From Mangrovicoccus algicola (lineage in GTDB: Bacteria; Pseudomonadota; Alphaproteobacteria; Rhodobacterales; Rhodobacteraceae): a DNA stretch of 64,000 nt. How positions within the stretch are numbered: position 1 is the first letter of the stretch; the number at the start of each line of letters is the position of its first letter. Below the pieces are notes generated by a model. The model did not search any database. It was given only the letters and a program-made list of their open reading frames with translations, and was not told the DNA's origin. Both the position numbers and the translations under genes were made by a program. The stretch is from the NCBI RefSeq assembly GCF_014903745.1, contig NZ_JACVXA010000019.1, forward strand, positions 1-64,000, in the 5' to 3' direction. Shown piece after piece: positions 1 through 8,220 of this stretch.

Positions 1-1325
1 GGCGGCGTCGGCGCGGCCTCGGCTTCCGGCCGCGGCGGAGGCGGCGCGGCCGGGCGGAGCTCCGGCGGGGTCGCGGCAGGGGATGCGGGGCGGCCCGTCT
101 CGATCTCCTGCAGGGCGCGCATGGCGGCACGCAGGTCGCCGATGGTCATCGCATCCTCCTGCCCCGCCCCGTCGCGGCCGCGCCGGATCGCCGCCTGGGT
201 CACGGCAAGGATGAAGACTAGGACGGCGGGCAGAAGGTCGATGGCGATGGCCCCGGCCCAGGAGGGCACGAAATTCCCGGCATAGCGGATCACCGCATCG
301 GCGGCGCTGATCGGCGTATAGGTCGTCTCGGCGGGCTCGGGCCGGGCCAGAACCTCGCCTGCGGCGGCCTGCAGCGACTGCGCCCGCGCATCGAGCGCCC
401 CGGTGATCTGCCCCAGCGTGCTTTGCTGCCCCGCGCGGATATCCTCGGTGCGCCCGTCCAGCTCGGGCAGGACGACAGAGGCCGCCAGATCCTGCGCCGC
501 ACGCTCGACCAGCGGCGCGACCGAAAGCTGCCGCAGCGATGTGATCACGCCTGCCAGGCGCACGGATTCCTCGGAGAAGGTGACCGAACGGGCCTGGACC
601 GGCCCCTGTTCGACCAGCAGCGTGCGCATCCGCCCCAGGATGGCATTGCCCTCCTCGAAAGCGGCGGCGATGGGCGCCTCCTGCGCGGCGATCTGGTCCT
701 CCAGCGCGTTGAGCTCGGCCGATTTCTGGGTCAGCAGGCGGAACACCGCGCCGCGCCCGGCCGTGCCCGACAGGTTGCCCGCCTGTTCCTGCGCCCCCAG
801 ATCCTCGAACAGCTGGCGCGCGCGTTCGACATCGCGGCCTAGCCCCTGGGCCAGCACGGCGTTTTCATGGGCGCGTTCCAGCGAGGACTGGTAATCCTGC
901 ACGGTGCGCGCCAGGTGCTGCTCCACCGCGGCGCTGCCGGCCAGGGCGGTGGCATTCAGCCAGGAGGACATGGCGATGATCGCCGCGCAGCCAAGCGCGC
1001 CCGCCGCCATCAGCCCCGCAATGCCCGAGGGCGCGCGCATCGCCGGCAGCAGCCGCAGCAGGTAGGACCAGAAGACGAAGATGCCGACGGAGACGGCGAT
1101 GGAATAGGCCAGCGCGGCCAGCATGTTCAGCGCGCCGTCGCCATCCAGCAGCTGGCTGACCCCCAGATAGGTGTAGATCCCCGAGGCCAGGGCCAGAACG
1201 CCGAGCGCGCCTGGGGTGAAACTGTCGAGCCAGCGCAGATGCGCCTCCAGCGCGCGGGCTTCGCGCAGGTCGCGCCGCTCGCCGCCGGGATCGGTCGGGG
1301 CGGGCGCATCGGTCTGTGCCGTCAT
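1..1325 (-). CDS. Hypothetical membrane protein with coiled-coil region, partial
   Basis: I do not recognise this protein. The reading frame starts at an ATG at 1325 (MTAQTDAPAP) and stays open to the left edge, so the C-terminus is missing. After a charged head it has three hydrophobic segments at roughly residues 35-55, 65-95 and 100-125. A long Ala/Glu/Gln/Arg-rich stretch of about 220 residues follows, probably helical or coiled coil. A fourth membrane segment sits near residues 345-370 (LLPAVLVFILAVTQAAI), and then a Pro/Ala-rich tail begins. The layout suggests an inner-membrane protein with a large extracytoplasmic helical domain between membrane segments 3 and 4. It lies 82 bp downstream of the SDR gene on the same strand, and no function can be assigned from context. 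Confidence 0.8.
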   Translation of the reverse strand, partial: MTAQTDAPAPTDPGGERRDLREARALEAHLRWLDSFTPGALGVLALASGIYTYLGVSQLLDGDGALNMLAALAYSIAVSVGIFVFWSYLLRLLPAMRAPSGIAGLMAAGALGCAAIIAMSSWLNATALAGSAAVEQHLARTVQDYQSSLERAHENAVLAQGLGRDVERARQLFEDLGAQEQAGNLSGTAGRGAVFRLLTQKSAELNALEDQIAAQEAPIAAAFEEGNAILGRMRTLLVEQGPVQARSVTFSEESVRLAGVITSLRQLSVAPLVERAAQDLAASVVLPELDGRTEDIRAGQQSTLGQITGALDARAQSLQAAAGEVLARPEPAETTYTPISAADAVIRYAGNFVPSWAGAIAIDLLPAVLVFILAVTQAAIRRGRDGAGQEDAMTIGDLRAAMRALQEIETGRPASPAATPPELRPAAPPPPRPEAEAAPTP

Positions 1326-1407
1326 GGGCGGATCCTCGGGCCGGGAGTGTTCATATCCGTTAACAGATATGCAACGCCGCCGGGGAATCCAGTCCCCGCC
1401 CCGCAGC

Positions 1408-2172
1408 TCAGCCCAGGCGCAGCCCGCCATCGACCTGCAGCCGCGCGCCGGTGATCTGGCCCGCCTCGTCCCCCAGCAGGAAGGCGATCGCGGCGGCGAT
1501 CTCGGCGGGTTCGCTCATCCGTCCGGTGGGCGTGGCCGCCTGCACCGCGGCATGGCTGTCCCCGGCGATTGCCGCATGGCCGCCGCCCTCCTTGCGGGTG
1601 AAGCCCGGCACGACGCAATTGGCGGTGGCGCCATGCGGGGCCAGTTCCAGCGCCAGCACGTCGATCAGCGCCTCCAGCGCCGCCTTGGCGGCGGAGGTGC
1701 TGGCGAAGACATGCCCGCCTTTCCCGTGGACATGCGCGACGAAGGACGAGACCGCCACCACCCGCCCGCGCGGCGAGGCGCACAGGTCCGGCAGGGCGGC
1801 AGTGACAAGCGAGGCCAGCGCCGCGGGCATCAGCGCGAAATCCGCCATCAGCGCGGCGCGGGTCATGCCGGAAAACGTCGCCTTGCGCGCCTTCCCGGCA
1901 TTGGCGACGATCTGGTCGATGGTGCCGAACCGCGCGCGCGCGGCGGCGACCAGCTGCAGGCAGGTCTCCTCCTGCGACAGGTCGCCGGTGCAGGTTCCGG
2001 TCCGTGCGCCAAGCGCGCGGCATTCGGCGGCCACGGCTTCCAGCGCATCGCCATTGCGGCCGGTATGCAGGAACAGAGAGATGCCTGGTCCGGCCAGCTT
2101 GCGGGCCAGGGCGGCGCCGATGCCGCTGGCCGCGCCCGTGATCAACACGGTTCGCGTAGAAGGTGAAGTCAT
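1408..2172 (-). CDS. Short-chain dehydrogenase/reductase family protein with atypical active site
   Basis: The 254-residue protein has a classical SDR Rossmann fold. The cofactor-binding motif TGAASGIG is near residue 12, a NAG motif (IVANAGKARK) lies in the middle, an AVSSF strand carries the usual catalytic Ser, and a C-terminal QVDGG motif is present. The expected Tyr-x3-Lys reads TSAAK, so Lys is kept but the proton-donating Tyr is Thr. It may therefore have altered chemistry or a non-redox role. The gene is divergent from the peptide ABC transporter across a 522-bp regulatory region, with a tandem GTATAC operator about 95-105 bp upstream. That ties it to the regulator gene at 14842-15486. 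The substrate is unknown. Confidence 0.85.
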   Translation of the reverse strand: MTSPSTRTVLITGAASGIGAALARKLAGPGISLFLHTGRNGDALEAVAAECRALGARTGTCTGDLSQEETCLQLVAAARARFGTIDQIVANAGKARKATFSGMTRAALMADFALMPAALASLVTAALPDLCASPRGRVVAVSSFVAHVHGKGGHVFASTSAAKAALEALIDVLALELAPHGATANCVVPGFTRKEGGGHAAIAGDSHAAVQAATPTGRMSEPAEIAAAIAFLLGDEAGQITGARLQVDGGLRLG

Positions 2173-2266
2173 TCAGTGCTTTCCGTTGCGCGGGCCGCGG
2201 CGGGTCGTGCCCGTCCCGCGATGCATCGGGTGAAAGGAGGCAGGGAATGCGTCCGTCCTGCAATCG

Positions 2267-2279
2267 GTATACGGTATAC
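2267..2279. promoter_or_regulatory. Tandem GTATAC operator (GntR regulon site A)
   Basis: The sequence GTATACGGTATAC contains two GTATAC cores seven bases apart, preceded by CG, so each core reads CGGTATAC. The same core occurs upstream of the oxidase, the regulator gene and the reductase operon. Here it sits where the leftward SDR promoter is expected, which would allow repression. The regulator assignment is inferred from proximity and motif sharing. Confidence 0.6.
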
Positions 2280-2444
2280 TATTTTATCGGGCAAGATCTT
2301 TTTGCCGCCGCTGCCCTGCTGCGCGCTCCGGCGCTTCAGGGTCGATCCGGTCCCATCATAGGGCATCCCCCGGGCCGAATCCCGGGACCGGGCGACGACG
2401 GGGACGGATTCGGCTGGCGCCCCGCAATCCTAGCGCTGCACGCT

Positions 2445-2457
2445 TATTGCATACAAT
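2445..2457. promoter_or_regulatory. Operator-like sequence upstream of peptide ABC operon (site B)
   Basis: TATTGCATACAAT has ATTG/CAAT arms flanking a CATA core. It resembles the reverse complement of CGGTATGCAATA at 9723-9736. It lies about 240 bp upstream of the binding-protein start, and it is the weakest member of the proposed regulon. Confidence 0.4.
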
Positions 2458-2694
2458 CCCCCCGCATGAGAGACCCGTGATGACCGTCAGCGCGCCGCGA
2501 AACAGGGCAGAGCCCGGCCGCAGCCGCGAAATGCCGGTCAAAAAACAGGCATCCCTGATATCCCATTGCGACCGGGCCCTGCCGCCGCGGCCCGGTGTTG
2601 ACAGGCCGGCCGGGCGCTCTGCAGGCTTCGGTCAGGGAATGCGGAAATCCGTCGGAAGACGCGCCTGCCCGGCGCCAAACAGCCAACGGGACGG

Positions 2695-4176
2695 ATGATG
2701 AAACCAGAACACATGATCAGGGCGGCCCTGCTGGGTGCGGTCCTCGCCGCCGCGCAGCCGGCATTCGCCGCGGATATCGCCATCGCCATCGGTTCGGAGC
2801 CCTCGACGCTGGATCCGCAGCAGCGCGACGACGGCGACGAACGCGCGGTCACCGACAACATATACGAAACGCTCCTGGCCCGGGCGCCGGACGGCACGCT
2901 GGAGCCGGGGCTGGCCGCGGCGATGCCCGAACAGATCGACCCGCTGACCTGGGAATTCAAGCTGCGCGACGGCGTCAGCTTCCATAATGGCGAGCCCTTC
3001 GATGCGGATGCGGTCGTGGCCTCGGTGGCGCGGATCATCGACCCGGACTACGCCTCCGAGCAGATGGCCTATCTGTCGACCATCGCGGGCGCCGAGAAGG
3101 TCGACGACCTGACCGTGCGGATCATGACCGGCGATCCCGACCCGGTCCTGCCCGCCCGCATGTACTGGATGAAGATGGTCCCGGCGACCTATTCCGCCGA
3201 TCCCGCCTTCGCCGAAAGCCCGGCAGGCACCGGCCCCTACAGGATCGCGGCCTGGAATCGCGGCGAGAGCATCGCGCTGGAGGCCAATCCCGATTACTGG
3301 GGCGGCGCGCCGGAGATCGACGGCGTGACCTACCGCTTCATCGCCGAGGGCGGATCGCGCGTCGCCGGGCTGATGGCGGGGGAACTGGACCTGGTGCGCA
3401 ACCTCTATCCCGAATTCCTGGGCGCCGTGCCGAATTCCACCGCCGTGCCGGGGCTGGAAACCTCGGTCATCGTGCTGTCGACGGAGAACCCGGTGGTTTC
3501 CGACCCGAAGGTGCGCGAGGCGATGAACATCGCCATCGACCGCGAGGCGCTGGCCCAGGCGCTGTTCGCCGGAAGGGCGCAACCGGCGAAGGGCCAGCTG
3601 GTCAACCCGAAATCCTTCGGCTTCAACCCCGAGATCCGCGCCTATGACTACGATCCCGACCGCGCCCGCGCCCTGGTCGAGGAGGCGGGCGCCACCGGCC
3701 AGACCGTGACGCTGGTGGGCGAGGCCGGGCGCTGGCTGAAGGACCGCGAGCTGATCGAGGCGGTCGGCGCCTACTGGGCCGAGGCCGGGCTGACCGTCGA
3801 CATCCATATCGAGGAATTCGGCGAATACCTGAACCAGCTCTTCGACAAGGATCACCGCCCCGACGCGATCTTCGTGGTCAATTCCGACGAGCTGCTGGAT
3901 GCCGACCGGCCGCTGACCGCGGCGATGGAATACGGCGCCTCCTATGCCTCCAATGCCGACGAGGAGATGGCCGCGCAGATCCGGGCCGCCCGCGCCGAGA
4001 CCGACGTGGAGGCGCGCAAGGCGCTTTATGGCGAGATCACGATGAAGGGGTACGAGCAGTCCTACCTGGTGCCGCTGCTGAACCAGGAGGACATCTACGC
4101 GATGAGCGACCGGCTGTCCTGGACGCCGCGCATCGATGCCAAGCTGCTGGTCAAGGAAATGTCCGTCTCCGAATGA
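2695..4176 (+). CDS. Peptide/nickel-type ABC transporter substrate-binding protein (SBP family 5)
   Basis: This is a periplasmic solute-binding protein of 493 residues, typical of the DppA/OppA/NikA family. A signal peptide covers about residues 1-25 with a likely AFA/AD cleavage site. The mature part opens with the family pattern IAIGSEPSTLDPQ, followed by WEFKLRDGVSFHNGEPFDADAV in pieces and the GTGPYRI motif. A start three bases downstream (second of two adjacent ATGs, 2698) is equally possible. It heads a five-gene operon with two permeases and two ATPases. The ligand cannot be read from sequence. Members bind peptides, glutathione, opines or nickel, and the adjacent amidase and oxidase genes suggest an amide- or peptide-like compound. 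Confidence 0.92.
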   Translation: MMKPEHMIRAALLGAVLAAAQPAFAADIAIAIGSEPSTLDPQQRDDGDERAVTDNIYETLLARAPDGTLEPGLAAAMPEQIDPLTWEFKLRDGVSFHNGEPFDADAVVASVARIIDPDYASEQMAYLSTIAGAEKVDDLTVRIMTGDPDPVLPARMYWMKMVPATYSADPAFAESPAGTGPYRIAAWNRGESIALEANPDYWGGAPEIDGVTYRFIAEGGSRVAGLMAGELDLVRNLYPEFLGAVPNSTAVPGLETSVIVLSTENPVVSDPKVREAMNIAIDREALAQALFAGRAQPAKGQLVNPKSFGFNPEIRAYDYDPDRARALVEEAGATGQTVTLVGEAGRWLKDRELIEAVGAYWAEAGLTVDIHIEEFGEYLNQLFDKDHRPDAIFVVNSDELLDADRPLTAAMEYGASYASNADEEMAAQIRAARAETDVEARKALYGEITMKGYEQSYLVPLLNQEDIYAMSDRLSWTPRIDAKLLVKEMSVSE

Positions 4177-4199
4177 GCGCCTCTTCCAGCCAAGACGCG

Positions 4200-4218
4200 C
4201 AGCCGCCCGGCGCGGCTG
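4200..4218 (+). other. Stem-loop between binding-protein and permease genes
   Basis: The arms CAGCCGC (4200-4206) and GCGGCTG (4212-4218) pair perfectly around a five-base loop. It lies in the 73-bp gap after the binding-protein gene, where such structures commonly protect the upstream mRNA or attenuate the permease genes. Confidence 0.55.
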
Positions 4219-4249
4219 TGCGACATCCCAGTTCGAAGGACCAGGCCCG

Positions 4250-5170
4250 ATGGCACAATTCCTGATCCGCCGCGCCCTGCAGGGGATGCTCGTCATCCTC
4301 GGGGTGACGCTGGTGGTCTTCGTCGCGACCCGCATGGTCGGCGATCCGGTGCAGATGATGCTGCCGCTTTCCGCATCGGCCGAACAGCGCGCCGCCTTCT
4401 CCCAGCAGCTGGGACTGGACCAGCCTCTGGGCACCCAGTTCCTGGCCTTCGTCGGCGACCTGCTGCGCTTCGATTTCGGCGACAGCCTGTGGCAGCGCCG
4501 CCCCGCGATCGAGATCGTGCTGACCAAGCTGCCCCGCACGCTGGAGCTGATCGCCGCCGGCTTCGGGTTCGCCGTGATCCTGGGCGTGCCGCTGGGGGCG
4601 CTGGCGGCGATGCGCCCCGACGGGCTGTGGGACCGCATCATCGTCAGCCTCAGCCTGATCGGCCTGTCGGTGCCACAATTCTGGCTGGGCCTGATCCTGG
4701 TCATGGTCTTCGCCGTCGGGCTGGGCCTGTTTCCGACCTCGGGCAGCGGCAGCCTTTCGCATCTGGTCCTGCCCGCGCTGACGCTGGGCATCCCGTCCAT
4801 GGCGCGGATCATGATGCTGACGCGGTCCTCGGTGATCGCCGAGCTGAACCAGCAATATGTCCGCACCGCCCGCGCCCGCGGCTTGCCCTTCGCCCATATC
4901 CTCTTCGGCCATGCGATGCGCAATGCGCTGGTGCCGGTGCTGACCCTGGCCGGCTGGGAGGTGATCAGCGCCTGGGCCGGCTATACCGTCGTGGTGGAGA
5001 CCGTCTTTGCCTGGCCCGGGCTCGGCATGACCGCCATGGGGGCGATCAACCATTCCGACATGTTCCTGCTGCAGGCGATCGTCTTCGTCGTGGCGCTCGG
5101 CATCGTGCTGGTCAGCCTGCTGCTCGACCTGCTCTACAAGCTCATCGATCCGCGCATCGACCTGGCCTGA
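4250..5170 (+). CDS. Peptide-type ABC transporter permease (DppB/OppB-like)
   Basis: The 306-residue inner-membrane protein has about six hydrophobic segments. It opens with the family-typical MAQFLIRRALQGMLVILGVT. The BPD_transp_1 coupling region reads RTARARGLPFAHILFGHAM, followed by a C-terminal FAWPGLG and LLYKLIDPRID ending. I chose the ATG at 4250 because it matches the usual DppB N-terminus and has a GAAGGA sequence upstream; the frame extends further upstream without support. It is followed by the second permease with a three-base gap. Confidence 0.92.
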   Translation: MAQFLIRRALQGMLVILGVTLVVFVATRMVGDPVQMMLPLSASAEQRAAFSQQLGLDQPLGTQFLAFVGDLLRFDFGDSLWQRRPAIEIVLTKLPRTLELIAAGFGFAVILGVPLGALAAMRPDGLWDRIIVSLSLIGLSVPQFWLGLILVMVFAVGLGLFPTSGSGSLSHLVLPALTLGIPSMARIMMLTRSSVIAELNQQYVRTARARGLPFAHILFGHAMRNALVPVLTLAGWEVISAWAGYTVVVETVFAWPGLGMTAMGAINHSDMFLLQAIVFVVALGIVLVSLLLDLLYKLIDPRIDLA

Positions 5171-5173
5171 CCC

Positions 5174-6142
5174 ATGAGCGCAACCGATTTCCCCCGCCCC
5201 GCCGCCCTGCGTCCCCGTCCCGCCATGCTGGCCGCGCCCGCGGGCTTCCTTGCCGAATTGTGGAAGGACAAGGCGGCCTTCGCAGGCTTCGCCTTTCTCA
5301 TCCTCGTCGTGCTGGTGGCGATCTTCGCCCCGGTGCTCGCCCCGCATGATCCGGCCGCGCAATCGGTGCTGTCGCGCCTGACGCCCCCCGCCTGGACCGA
5401 ACGCGGCAGCGCCGCGCATCTGCTGGGCACCGACATGCTGGGCCGCGACGTGTTCTCGCGGCTGCTTCACGGGGCACGCGCCTCGCTGATGGTGGGCGTC
5501 TCGGTCGTGCTGCTGGCAGGCAGCGCGGGCGTCGCGCTGGGGCTGGTCGCGGGCTATCGCGGCGGGCGCACCGACACCGTCATCATGCGCGTCGTCGATG
5601 TCTTCGTGGCCTTTCCGGGGCTTCTGCTGACGCTTCTGCTGGTGGCGATGATCGGGCCCTCCACCTCCACCATGATCGTGGTGCTCGCCTTCTCCAACTG
5701 GATGATCTACACGCGGCTGGTGCGCGGCATCGTCCTGTCGATGCGCGCCACGCCCTTCATCGAGGCGGCCGAGGTGCTGGGCTGCGGGCCGGGGCGGATC
5801 CTGCGGCTGCATATCCTGCCCAACCTGATCCCGCCGCTGCTGACGCTGGCGATCCTGGAATTCACCAACATCCTGCTGGCCGAGGCGGCGCTGAGCTTTC
5901 TCGGGCTGGGGGTGCAGCCCCCCGATACCAGCTGGGGCCTCGATATCGCCAATGGCAAGAACTACATGCTGATCGCCTGGTGGCCGATCACCTTTCCCGG
6001 CCTCGCCATCGCCGCCACCGTCCTTTCCGTCAATCTCTTCGCCAGCTGGCTGCGGGTCACCACCGACCCCGCCGAGCGCGAGAAGCGTCATGCCCGCGGC
6101 CGTGCGCGGGCCCTGCGCAGGACCTCTTCCGAGAATGGGTAG
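5174..6142 (+). CDS. Peptide-type ABC transporter permease (DppC/OppC-like)
   Basis: The 322-residue protein has a cytoplasmic N-terminal tail of about 40 residues. It then has the DppC/OppC pattern: LLGTDMLGRDVFSRLLHGAR, six membrane segments, and the coupling loop EAAEVLGCGPGRILRLHILP. The region AALSFLGLGVQPPDTSWG is diagnostic of the family. It pairs with the preceding permease to form the channel. Confidence 0.92.
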   Translation: MSATDFPRPAALRPRPAMLAAPAGFLAELWKDKAAFAGFAFLILVVLVAIFAPVLAPHDPAAQSVLSRLTPPAWTERGSAAHLLGTDMLGRDVFSRLLHGARASLMVGVSVVLLAGSAGVALGLVAGYRGGRTDTVIMRVVDVFVAFPGLLLTLLLVAMIGPSTSTMIVVLAFSNWMIYTRLVRGIVLSMRATPFIEAAEVLGCGPGRILRLHILPNLIPPLLTLAILEFTNILLAEAALSFLGLGVQPPDTSWGLDIANGKNYMLIAWWPITFPGLAIAATVLSVNLFASWLRVTTDPAEREKRHARGRARALRRTSSENG

Positions 6143-6152
6143 CCCTATCGCC

Positions 6153-7184
6153 ATGACCAGACCCGATCCGACCCCGATCCTGGAACTCCGCAACCTGGAG
6201 GTCTGCTTCGACACCCGCGCGGGCATCGTCCGCGGGCTGCGCGGCGTCAGCTTCGCGCTGGAGCCCGGCAAGACCTTAGCGCTGGTCGGCGAAAGCGGAT
6301 CGGGCAAGAGCGTCACCGCCTCGGCCGTCATGGGGCTGATCCAGCTGCCCGGGGCGATCACCGGCGGCGACATCCTGTGGAAGGGCGAAAGCCTGCTGGG
6401 CCGGGCGGGGGCGCGCCGCGCGGCCCGGCTGCGCGGCAAGCAGATGTCGATGGTCTTCCAAGACCCGATGACCTCGCTCGACCCGCTGATGTCGATCGGC
6501 GCCCATCTGGTCGAGGTGCAGCGGCGGCACCTGGGCCTGTCGCGGCGCGCGGCGGCGGCACGGGGGGCGGAGCTGCTGGACGCGGTCGGCATCACCGATC
6601 CTGCCCGCCGCATGGGCCAGCATCCCCACGAGCTGTCCGGCGGAATGCGCCAGAGGGTGATGATCGCCCTGGCCATCGCCTGCGAGCCCGAGCTCCTGAT
6701 CGCCGACGAGCCGACCACCGCGCTGGATGTCACGATCCAGGCGCAGGTGCTGGACCTTCTGGCGGATCTGCAGCGCGACATGGGCCTGTCGATCCTGCTG
6801 ATCACCCATGACCTGGGCGTGGTCGCCGGGCTGTGCGAGGAGGTGGCGGTGATGTATGCCGGCGAGATCGTCGAGACCGGCGCCGCCGACGACCTGTTCG
6901 GCCGGGCGCGCCATCCCTATACGCAGGGGCTGGTGCGGGCGACGCCGCGGCTGACCGACCGGTCCGAGCGGCTGGTTTCCATCGACGGGGCGCCTCCGGG
7001 GCTTCTGGATCCGCCCTCGGGCTGTGCCTTCGCGCCGCGCTGTCCGCAGACCACCGGCGCCTGTGCCGCGCGGCCGCCGCTGCGCGCGGCGCCCGGCGGG
7101 CACGGCGCCCATGCCTGCTGGAACGCCCGCCCCGCCGCCTGGGAGCCTGCCGCCCGCCCCGTGCAGAAGGCCAGTTTCGCATGA
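6153..7184 (+). CDS. Peptide-type ABC transporter ATP-binding protein (DppD/OppD-like)
   Basis: This nucleotide-binding subunit of 343 residues has Walker A GESGSGKS, signature LSGGMRQR, Walker B LLIADEPTTALD and the H-loop ITHD. The C-terminal oligopeptide-transporter extension carries GCAFAPRCP. I chose the ATG at 6153 (MTRPDPTPIL); an in-frame ATG at 6135 gives six more residues. The stop overlaps the next start as ATGA, which indicates translational coupling. Confidence 0.92.
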   Translation: MTRPDPTPILELRNLEVCFDTRAGIVRGLRGVSFALEPGKTLALVGESGSGKSVTASAVMGLIQLPGAITGGDILWKGESLLGRAGARRAARLRGKQMSMVFQDPMTSLDPLMSIGAHLVEVQRRHLGLSRRAAAARGAELLDAVGITDPARRMGQHPHELSGGMRQRVMIALAIACEPELLIADEPTTALDVTIQAQVLDLLADLQRDMGLSILLITHDLGVVAGLCEEVAVMYAGEIVETGAADDLFGRARHPYTQGLVRATPRLTDRSERLVSIDGAPPGLLDPPSGCAFAPRCPQTTGACAARPPLRAAPGGHGAHACWNARPAAWEPAARPVQKASFA

Positions 7185-8206
7185 CCCGCTTTCCCGGACC
7201 GATCCGCGCGCAGGACCCCGCCCCCGCGCCGCTGCCCCTGCTGTCGGTGCGCGGCCTGGCCGTCGATTTCGACGGGCCGCGCTCCAGGATATGGGGGCCG
7301 CCCAGTCGCGTCCGCGTGCTGGAGGACATCTCCTTCGACCTGGCCCCGGGCGAGACGCTGGGACTGGTGGGCGAAAGCGGATCCGGCAAGTCGACGCTGG
7401 GCCGCGCGGTGCTGCGCCGCCTGCCGCTGGCCGACGGACGCATCGTCTTCGACGGGCGCGACATCACCCATCTGCCGCTGGCCGAAAGGCGGGCGCTGTC
7501 GCGCGACATCCAGATGGTGTTCCAGGACCCCTATACCAGCCTCAATCCGCGCATGACCGTGCTGGAGCTGATCGCCGAGCCGCTGATCGTGCACGGGCTG
7601 GCGCCCGGCCCCGAGGCGGCGCGCGACCGCGTCGCGGAACTGCTGCGGCTGGTCAACCTGCCCCCCGAGAATATCGACCGCTTCCCCCACGGTTTCTCGG
7701 GCGGGCAGCGCCAGAGGATCGGCATCGCCCGGGCGCTTGCGCTGCGGCCCAAGCTGATCATCGCGGATGAACCGGTCTCGGCGCTGGACGTGTCGGTGCG
7801 CGCGCAGGTGGTCAACCTGATGCAGGATCTGCAGCAGGAACTGGGGATCAGCTATCTCTTCGTCGCCCATGACCTCAGCATCGTGCGCCATATCTCGCAC
7901 CGGATCGCGATCCTGCATCGCGGCCGCATGGTGGAGATGGCCGATTGCGACACGCTGTATGACAGCCCGGCCCATCCCTATACCTCGACGCTCCTGCAGG
8001 CGGTGCCCGAACCCGATCCGCGCCATCGCCGCGGCACGCCCACCGCCCCGCCCCCGGCGCCGCGCATGGCCGATCTGGTGATGGAGGGCGGGGCCTGCCG
8101 CTATTGCCGGTCCTGTCCCAAAGTGGCCGATCGCTGCCATGCGGAGGCCCCGGCCCTGGCGCGGCAGCCGGGCCGGGACCGGTGGGTCGCCTGCTGGGAG
8201 GCCTGA
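7181..8206 (+). CDS. Peptide-type ABC transporter ATP-binding protein (DppF/OppF-like)
   Basis: The second nucleotide-binding subunit has 341 residues, with Walker A GESGSGKST, signature FSGGQRQR, Walker B LIIADEPVSALDVS and an H-loop in VAHDLSIV. The C-terminal extension has a Cys-rich group (CRYCRSCPKVADRC), as in many OppF/DppF proteins. The start at 7181 overlaps the preceding stop by four bases. The gene ends 11 bp before the convergent amidase gene, inside a hairpin shared by both stop codons. Confidence 0.92.
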   Translation: MTRFPGPIRAQDPAPAPLPLLSVRGLAVDFDGPRSRIWGPPSRVRVLEDISFDLAPGETLGLVGESGSGKSTLGRAVLRRLPLADGRIVFDGRDITHLPLAERRALSRDIQMVFQDPYTSLNPRMTVLELIAEPLIVHGLAPGPEAARDRVAELLRLVNLPPENIDRFPHGFSGGQRQRIGIARALALRPKLIIADEPVSALDVSVRAQVVNLMQDLQQELGISYLFVAHDLSIVRHISHRIAILHRGRMVEMADCDTLYDSPAHPYTSTLLQAVPEPDPRHRRGTPTAPPPAPRMADLVMEGGACRYCRSCPKVADRCHAEAPALARQPGRDRWVACWEA

Positions 8207-8220
8207 GCCCGGCGGGCTCA
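8204..8220. terminator. Hairpin built from two convergent stop codons
   Basis: TGAGCCC (8204-8210) and GGGCTCA (8214-8220) pair perfectly around GGC. The left arm begins with the TGA of the ATPase gene and the right arm ends with the TCA complement of the amidase stop. It probably ends transcription from both sides, although no T-run follows. Confidence 0.55.

Larger units (their letters stand above)
2173..2694. promoter_or_regulatory. Divergent regulatory region between SDR gene and peptide ABC operon
   Basis: This 522-bp gap has no convincing gene. It is locally AT-richer around 2265-2300 (GGTATAC repeats followed by TATTTTATC and CTTTTTG), which looks like a promoter for the SDR gene reading leftwards. 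A second AT-rich patch with TATTGCATACAAT is at 2445-2457, upstream of the substrate-binding-protein gene. Both patches hold GntR-type operator sequences, listed separately. Confidence 0.6.

Noticed and set aside
2447-2698. Small open frame in the gap upstream of the peptide binding-protein gene
   Set aside because: It has no ribosome site, no domain and Arg/Pro-rich random composition, and it overlaps an operator-like site.
2632-4923. Very long open frame on the minus strand opposite the peptide ABC genes, and similar ones at 4151-6805, 11222-13861 and 29642-32500
   Set aside because: They are antisense or out-of-frame shadows of well-supported genes. High GC with third-position bias suppresses stop codons in the other frames, and their products are low-complexity Arg/Gly/Ala/His-rich sequence without any domain.
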